In this document: in pieces, positions 23,048-27,271 of the stretch
Position numbering within the stretch: the first letter of the stretch is position 1
Layout: each line of letters starts with the position of its first letter
From: Candidatus Heimdallarchaeota archaeon
Lineage (GTDB): Archaea > Asgardarchaeota > Heimdallarchaeia > Heimdallarchaeales > Kariarchaeaceae
DNA: 27,271 nucleotides
NCBI GenBank assembly: GCA_015522385.1
Contig: WAMJ01000205.1
Location: forward strand, 1-27,271
Direction of reading: 5' to 3'
The notes under the pieces: model-generated
Seen by the model: only the letters and a program-made list of their open reading frames with translations
The model's database searches: none
Told to the model about the DNA's origin: nothing
Position numbers and translations under genes: made by a program

Positions 23048-24805
23048 GTGTACCTGACTAAGAGCGACTATGTCCTCGGACTGAGTTGCCCCACGAAACT
23101 TTCCTTCAAGGCTCTAGGGAGGTACCCTATAGATGATGAGGGAGGACTTAACGAGGCATTTATCGAGCAGGGTTACCAAGTACAGGGTCTGGCTCGAAGC
23201 CGGTATCCTGAGGGGATATTAATCAACACATTAAACATGGAGGCTGCCTTGGAACTCACAGAGCAGTACCTTCAGATGGAAAATGTCACCCTATTTGAAG
23301 CCGCCTTCCTCATCGATGGATGCTACTTCAGGGTAGACATTCTTCAGAAGAAAGAGAGTATCATCCGGATGGTGGAGGTGAAGTCAAAGGGAGAGGATCT
23401 GAGCTCTTTCTACCCATACAGGAGGAACGGTTTCCTGAAGAAGAAATACTGGGAGTATTTCAACGACCTCTCATTCCAGTACTACAATCTCAGGAAGCTC
23501 TACGGTGAAAAGGTTCTACCCTACCTCATGCTCATTGACAAGAACGCAGTCATTACTGTGGACGATCTCCACTTGGCCTTCATCCCGTCGGAGAACAAGC
23601 TAGATGTGATCTCGACCACGGAAGAGTTCGGCGATCCGATCCAGGTTGAGATCGACGTCCAAGAGTACCTTGACAGATTGCTTGAAGAGACCGGGGAGAA
23701 TATAGAACGATTAAAGGAGGTGATAGGGAGCAAGGAAGTCGTCTACTCACCTGTTACACAGAAGTGCAACAGGTGTGAGCACAGAGCGACAGGAGGATTC
23801 AAGGAATGCATAAGTACACAGCTGGGCTGGAAGGACAGTGATTTTGCCCGGAACTCAATATTCGACGTCTGGTACATGACAAAGGTCAACAAGCTCGTGG
23901 ATCAGGGGAAATATTTCTTCGAGGACATAGAACCCGAGGACCTTTACAACAAAAAAGGGCTTCTGGGGACGACAGGTAGGCGGCAGTGGTTGCAGATCAC
24001 ACAGACCCGTGACAACCTGGGCGAGTTTGTCAATGAGGCTCTCTTCGAGGAGATGGATCGGTGGGAATATCCGCTGCACTTCATCGACTTCGAGACCAGT
24101 ACTCCCCCCATACCTTCAATTAAGGGACTCCATCCATTTGCTATGATCGCCTTCCAGTATTCTGTTCACTCCTACCACGAGGACGGTCGAATTACTCATA
24201 AAGATTGGATAGATACAACCTCTAAGTTCCCTAATTTTGATTTTGTACGGAACCTGAAGAATGATCTGGGTGAGAGAGGTACAATATTCTGCTACAGTGA
24301 TCACGAAAACACGGTACTCACTGCCATACGAGAGCAGATTGAGACCTTAGGTGCGAGTGACGCGGAAGAGCTGATCCAGTGGATAGATATGGTCACGTGG
24401 AAGAACGGGTCACCGCGGGAGATGGTTGACATGTTCAAACTGGTCAAGGAGTACTACTATCATCCACTCATGGGGAAATCTAACAGTATCAAGAAAGTTC
24501 TTCCCGCTGTTATCCACGAGAGCGATTTCTTGAAGAAAAAATACAGCAAGGGATACAATAGCTCTAACTTCAAGGATGCGCGATTCCTCGCTAAATCAGA
24601 TAATCCATATGACCTACTCAAGGAGGAGGAAGGAATAGCCAAGGGTGACGATGCACTCGTCGCATATCTCAAGATAAGGCAAGGAAACGAGGATAATGTC
24701 AAGGAGGTGGAGAGGGTACTCCTAAAGTACTGTGAACTTGACACTCTGGCCATGGTGATGATATTCGAGCACTGGAATGATCTCAAGTCTAGATGGAGAA
24801 ATTGA
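23048..24805 (+). CDS. Cas4-like nuclease with DUF2779 (RNase H-like) domain
   Basis: A 585-residue two-domain protein. The N-terminal Cas4/RecB-like half begins YLTKSDYVLGLSCPTKL, with Cys14 and, near the end of the half, C240, C243 and C254 (QKCNRCEHRATGGFKEC), the 1+3 Cys pattern of an iron-sulfur cluster as in Cas4/AddB. The PD-(D/E)XK residues appear as RVDIL then MVEVKSKG (D97, E110, K112). The DUF2779 half begins around residue 340 with FIDFET (D347, E349), the DxE of an RNase H-type exonuclease. The start is a GTG chosen by the TATA box; the usual family N terminus reads YLTKSD directly. Its 3' end overlaps the convergent SppA gene by 17 bp. No cas genes or repeats accompany it; a role in DNA repair or defence is inferred. 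Confidence 0.88.
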   Translation: MYLTKSDYVLGLSCPTKLSFKALGRYPIDDEGGLNEAFIEQGYQVQGLARSRYPEGILINTLNMEAALELTEQYLQMENVTLFEAAFLIDGCYFRVDILQKKESIIRMVEVKSKGEDLSSFYPYRRNGFLKKKYWEYFNDLSFQYYNLRKLYGEKVLPYLMLIDKNAVITVDDLHLAFIPSENKLDVISTTEEFGDPIQVEIDVQEYLDRLLEETGENIERLKEVIGSKEVVYSPVTQKCNRCEHRATGGFKECISTQLGWKDSDFARNSIFDVWYMTKVNKLVDQGKYFFEDIEPEDLYNKKGLLGTTGRRQWLQITQTRDNLGEFVNEALFEEMDRWEYPLHFIDFETSTPPIPSIKGLHPFAMIAFQYSVHSYHEDGRITHKDWIDTTSKFPNFDFVRNLKNDLGERGTIFCYSDHENTVLTAIREQIETLGASDAEELIQWIDMVTWKNGSPREMVDMFKLVKEYYYHPLMGKSNSIKKVLPAVIHESDFLKKKYSKGYNSSNFKDARFLAKSDNPYDLLKEEEGIAKGDDALVAYLKIRQGNEDNVKEVERVLLKYCELDTLAMVMIFEHWNDLKSRWRN

Positions 24806-26408
24806 TGTCTAGGTATGGGAGCAGTTGCGGTACTCCGTTGAATGCCTCAATCACACCCTCAATAGACGTCTTTTCAAGAATAGGGGTGATTGGTTTCTTC
24901 ACCCTAGAGGGCACAACCTCTGGAGTTATTCCTCCGAACTCCTTGTCGAGGTCCTGCAAGAGTTGAGTAAAGCTTGTCTGCTTGTCGATAAGCTTCTTCT
25001 CCAACCCCTGTGCCCCAGTCCACACTCGTCCTCCTCCTATACTGTCTACATAGTCGTGTTCCAGCCCCCTTGATTCAGCCACGTGCTGTATGAATATATT
25101 GTAGATCTCCAGTAAGAGTTCTTTGAGCCTGTCATATTCTTCGTCTGTCCATCTGCGACTACCTGAGAGGAGGTCTGCCTTTTCACCTCTCTTGAAGTTG
25201 TAACGCTTTATCTTCTGCTTGTCGAAGAACTCTTTGTTGATGAATTTCATATTGATAACTCCAATTGATCCGGTGATTGTAACAGGAGTAGCGTAGATCG
25301 GTTGTCCGAAGCTGGAGATGTAGTATCCTCCTGAAGCTGCAACATTATGGAAGTATGTGTAGATGGGGAGCACTTTGCTCAACTTTCTCATCTCTTGGAG
25401 GATTGCCTCTGAGGCAACTGCACTGCCTCCCGGGGAGTCTACGAAGAACACAACAGCCCTGAACCTCTTCTTGTTCTTGATCACCCACCTGATGCTCTGG
25501 ACAACAGTGATGTCCCCCATTTTTTTACCTCCGAAGAGAGGAATGGGGATAGGGGGAGGGTTGCTGCTGCTGCCATCGACTATAGAACCCTCTGCAGCAA
25601 TGATTGCCACCCCCTTCTTCCGCTTCGGGATTGTCAAGAACTTAAGCGCCCTGAAATAATCAGTTACTGGAATTTTCCCAAACTCTTCCACAACAATCTC
25701 CTCTATTCCCCCGTCGATGACTCCATCGATCCAGCCATTGTCTAAGGCCTCCTGATCGGTCATTGGGCATGAATCTATCATCTTCCTCACTTCCTCAATG
25801 CTCTTTCCCCTCCCATCTGCCATTGCAGTGGTGATGGAGTCATACATTGAGTCGATAAGCCAGTTTATCATCTCCCTCTGCTCATCAGGCATCTCATCGT
25901 AGGCAAGAAAGTTACCCGCTGATTTGAATGGAGTGACTTGTAGCACCTGCACCTCGAATCCGTGTTGTGCGAGGAACTGCTTGTAGAAATTAACTGTACT
26001 CGACATCCCGTTGACGTGGAAGACAGATGCCCTAAGCATGAAGATCTTGTCAGCTGCGGTTGCCAGATAATAGCCATTGAAAGAGAGGTGGTGGTAGAGA
26101 ACCCACACTGGTTTTCCGCTCTTCCTGAAGTTCAGGATTATGTCCCTGAGTTCGTGAATGTCTGCCAATCCTTGGAATTCTGGTTGACCGACCTCGATCA
26201 GCAATGCTTTGACCGTGTGATTCCTCGACAATCTCTCTAAATTCTCACGGAGCTCGAAGAGACTGAATGGTGGAGGTGGCATTACCTTCTTCTCGACGAA
26301 AGACTTCTTCTCCCTGAAGAACGGAATCTTTCCGTGGAGTTGTAGGTGAACGACACCAATCCTTTTACGCAGGACACGCCGTTTGGTATTTTTGAGTATC
26401 CTTATCAT
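24789..26408 (-). CDS. sppA: SppA-type S49 peptidase
   Basis: A 539-residue signal peptide peptidase-like serine protease of the double-domain (67K) type. The N-terminal S49-like domain carries the general-base Lys in TPFKSAGNF (about K162), and the second domain has VVFFVDSPGGSAVASEAI (oxyanion side) and the nucleophile in NVAASGGYYI (about S359), followed by ITGSIGVINM. No clear N-terminal membrane anchor is visible, so it may be cytosolic or peripheral, unlike E. coli SppA. An in-frame ATG at 26420 exists, but TTAAATAT (minus strand, 26432-26439) is centred 27 nt from 26408. The catalytic dyad is intact. It has no evident link to the RiPP locus 20 kb away. Confidence 0.85.
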   Translation of the reverse strand: MIRILKNTKRRVLRKRIGVVHLQLHGKIPFFREKKSFVEKKVMPPPPFSLFELRENLERLSRNHTVKALLIEVGQPEFQGLADIHELRDIILNFRKSGKPVWVLYHHLSFNGYYLATAADKIFMLRASVFHVNGMSSTVNFYKQFLAQHGFEVQVLQVTPFKSAGNFLAYDEMPDEQREMINWLIDSMYDSITTAMADGRGKSIEEVRKMIDSCPMTDQEALDNGWIDGVIDGGIEEIVVEEFGKIPVTDYFRALKFLTIPKRKKGVAIIAAEGSIVDGSSSNPPPIPIPLFGGKKMGDITVVQSIRWVIKNKKRFRAVVFFVDSPGGSAVASEAILQEMRKLSKVLPIYTYFHNVAASGGYYISSFGQPIYATPVTITGSIGVINMKFINKEFFDKQKIKRYNFKRGEKADLLSGSRRWTDEEYDRLKELLLEIYNIFIQHVAESRGLEHDYVDSIGGGRVWTGAQGLEKKLIDKQTSFTQLLQDLDKEFGGITPEVVPSRVKKPITPILEKTSIEGVIEAFNGVPQLLPYLDINFSI

Positions 26409-26487
26409 ATGGCACTGCATGGAGCCATTTGATATTTAATCCTTGATACAATCTCCAATACTTTTTGCCTAGTTCTCCAGATGACCT

Positions 26488-27038
26488 CTAATGACGTAAT
26501 GGAAGGTATTCATACAGGTTAATGAGGACATCTTCTCCCCTTGGTGTGATCTGATAATACCTCTTCGATGGATTCTCAATGACTGATTTACTGCTGATAT
26601 ATCCCATATTATGTATTCTTTCAATTACTCTGTACAGGCTGCTCATTGGGATTTCCAATCTTTCCTTGATGGCCTTGACCGATGCGAACTTCTCCCTGTA
26701 TTTTGCCAAGAGTAGTAGAATCAGAACTCCGTCTATCCCTATTTTTCGGAGAAGGAAATGAACTCCAACGCTTCACCCTCATTCTTAAAACTATCCACCA
26801 GATAGCTTGGATCAAGACTAACATCTAAGTCTTGGTCTCCCTCGGGAAGAGCTCCTGTGTGGACAAGGATCTCAGTCAGTTCCTCTCTGAGTTCCTTCCA
26901 TGGACTAGTTCGTTGGGTATTGACCAGACGAATTACTAAGGCGAAAATTATGGTGAGTATGAACAGGATTGTCTCATAGAATAATCCCTTATATAATGGG
27001 TTGGAGAAGGTCCTTGAGGAGGGAATCACAAAGTACAT
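26488..27038 (-). pseudogene. Membrane-anchored winged-helix regulator, split by a frameshift
   Basis: Two frames join into one protein of about 180 residues. The first (27038 to 26739) has a membrane helix (ETILFILTIIFALVIRLV), an acidic linker and ends GEALEFISFSEK. The second (to 26488) continues KIGIDGVLILLLLAKYREKFAS, then a winged helix (AIKERLEIPMSSLYRVIERIHNMGYI) and a wing (KRYYQITPRGEDVL) of PadR/MarR-like shape. Adding one A to the A5 run (plus-strand T run, 26742-26746) joins them exactly. A sequencing homopolymer error, a real mutation or programmed slippage are all possible. The start is uncertain: an in-frame TTG exists at 27050 and the first codons lie antisense to the aldo/keto reductase remnant. 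Confidence 0.6.
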
Positions 27039-27271
27039 CGGTGTCTCCAACTACTCCACCGAACAGATTGAGGAGCTTGCGAATCGGTCGAATACTCCCC
27101 CTGCTGTCAATCAGGTACATGTTTCACCATTCAGATATCCAAGACCACTGATCGAGTACTGCCAAGAGAATGAGATTGTCATCGAGGCCTACACACCTCT
27201 TGAACATGGTAGACAATCTGATAACAGGACATTACGTCAGATTGCGGAAAAGTATGACAAGACCCCAGAAC
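26980..27271 (+). pseudogene. 5'-truncated aldo/keto reductase, runs off the window
   Basis: The reading frame from 26980 encodes the second half of an aldo/keto reductase barrel: LEKVLEEGITKYIGVSNYST, then AVNQVHVSPFRYPRPLIEYC, IVIEAYTPLEHG and LRQIAEKYDKTP, all in register with the family's GVSNF, NQ-x4-P, Y.PL and AxxxG-type positions. The first half, with the catalytic Asp, Tyr, Lys and His, is absent; a TAG lies just upstream and only a TTG at 27001 could serve as a start. It probably lost its 5' part at a rearrangement where the winged-helix gene now begins. The 3' end lies outside the window. Confidence 0.7.

Noticed and set aside
23048..24805. Part of a CRISPR-Cas system because of the Cas4-like domain
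   Set aside because: No repeats, cas1/cas2 or effector genes are in the window, and DUF2779 proteins are usually stand-alone.
24789..26408. SppA-type protease as the maturation protease of the azole locus
   Set aside because: It is 20 kb away, not linked by regulation or orientation, and SppA enzymes act generally on signal peptide remnants.

Overview
The window looks archaeal, and an Asgard-type archaeon (Heimdallarchaeia or a relative) is my best guess. The archaeal evidence is direct. At least a dozen genes have an A/T-rich TATA octamer centred about 24-28 nt upstream of the start codon and little or no leader, which is the archaeal leaderless arrangement. The gene content also fits: AlaX-L, an Lrp/AsnC regulator, a DUF2779 nuclease, an archaeal-type surface protein with a C-terminal membrane tail, and a 7TM protein that may carry a roadblock/longin-like tail. 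The Asgard assignment is inference. I see no rRNA, tRNA, CRISPR array or complete insertion sequence.

Layout. 1-2223: a small membrane protein, a thioredoxin-fold protein and the alanyl-tRNA editing protein AlaX-L. 2366-6896: the most interesting part, a YcaO-type azole RiPP locus. Two tail-to-tail genes encode precursor-like proteins that share an identical 18-residue Cys/Ser/Thr block (residues 19-36 in both) followed by a multi-pass membrane domain. Next come an NTF2-like protein on the opposite strand and an operon for an E1-like cyclodehydratase partner, a YcaO cyclodehydratase and a SagB-type dehydrogenase. 6897-9668: a membrane-anchored sugar dehydrogenase, then an alpha/beta hydrolase divergent from a TetR regulator, with two matching 18-bp palindromes between them. 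9669-13970: decayed sequence with a possible complex-I-like remnant, an unknown helical protein, and a two-gene unit for a TPR protein and an unknown partner. 13971-16859: a surface protein, a YjbQ-family protein, a small thioredoxin-like protein and a broken beta-sandwich domain. 16878-19254: a three-gene unit of DUF3440 PAPS-reductase-like, GNAT and ParB-like proteins (IbrA/IbrB-like). 19320-24805: two membrane proteins, an Lrp/AsnC regulator coupled to a class I aminotransferase, and a Cas4-like/DUF2779 nuclease. 24789-27271: an SppA-type protease, a membrane-tethered winged-helix gene split by a one-base frameshift, and a 5'-truncated aldo/keto reductase running off the end.

How the parts work together. 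In the RiPP locus I infer that the E1-like protein (recognition element plus Cys4 zinc site) presents the precursors to YcaO, which cyclises Cys/Ser/Thr to azolines. The FMN-dependent SagB-type enzyme then oxidises these to azoles. The unusual point is the substrate: known linear azole peptides are short, with the core near the C terminus and an exported product, whereas here the candidate core sits near the N terminus of a roughly 184-residue membrane protein and no transporter or dedicated protease lies beside it. The product may therefore stay anchored in the membrane. The rest of the window is mostly housekeeping and accessory genes in short units, often convergent with overlapping 3' ends, with several decayed genes between them.
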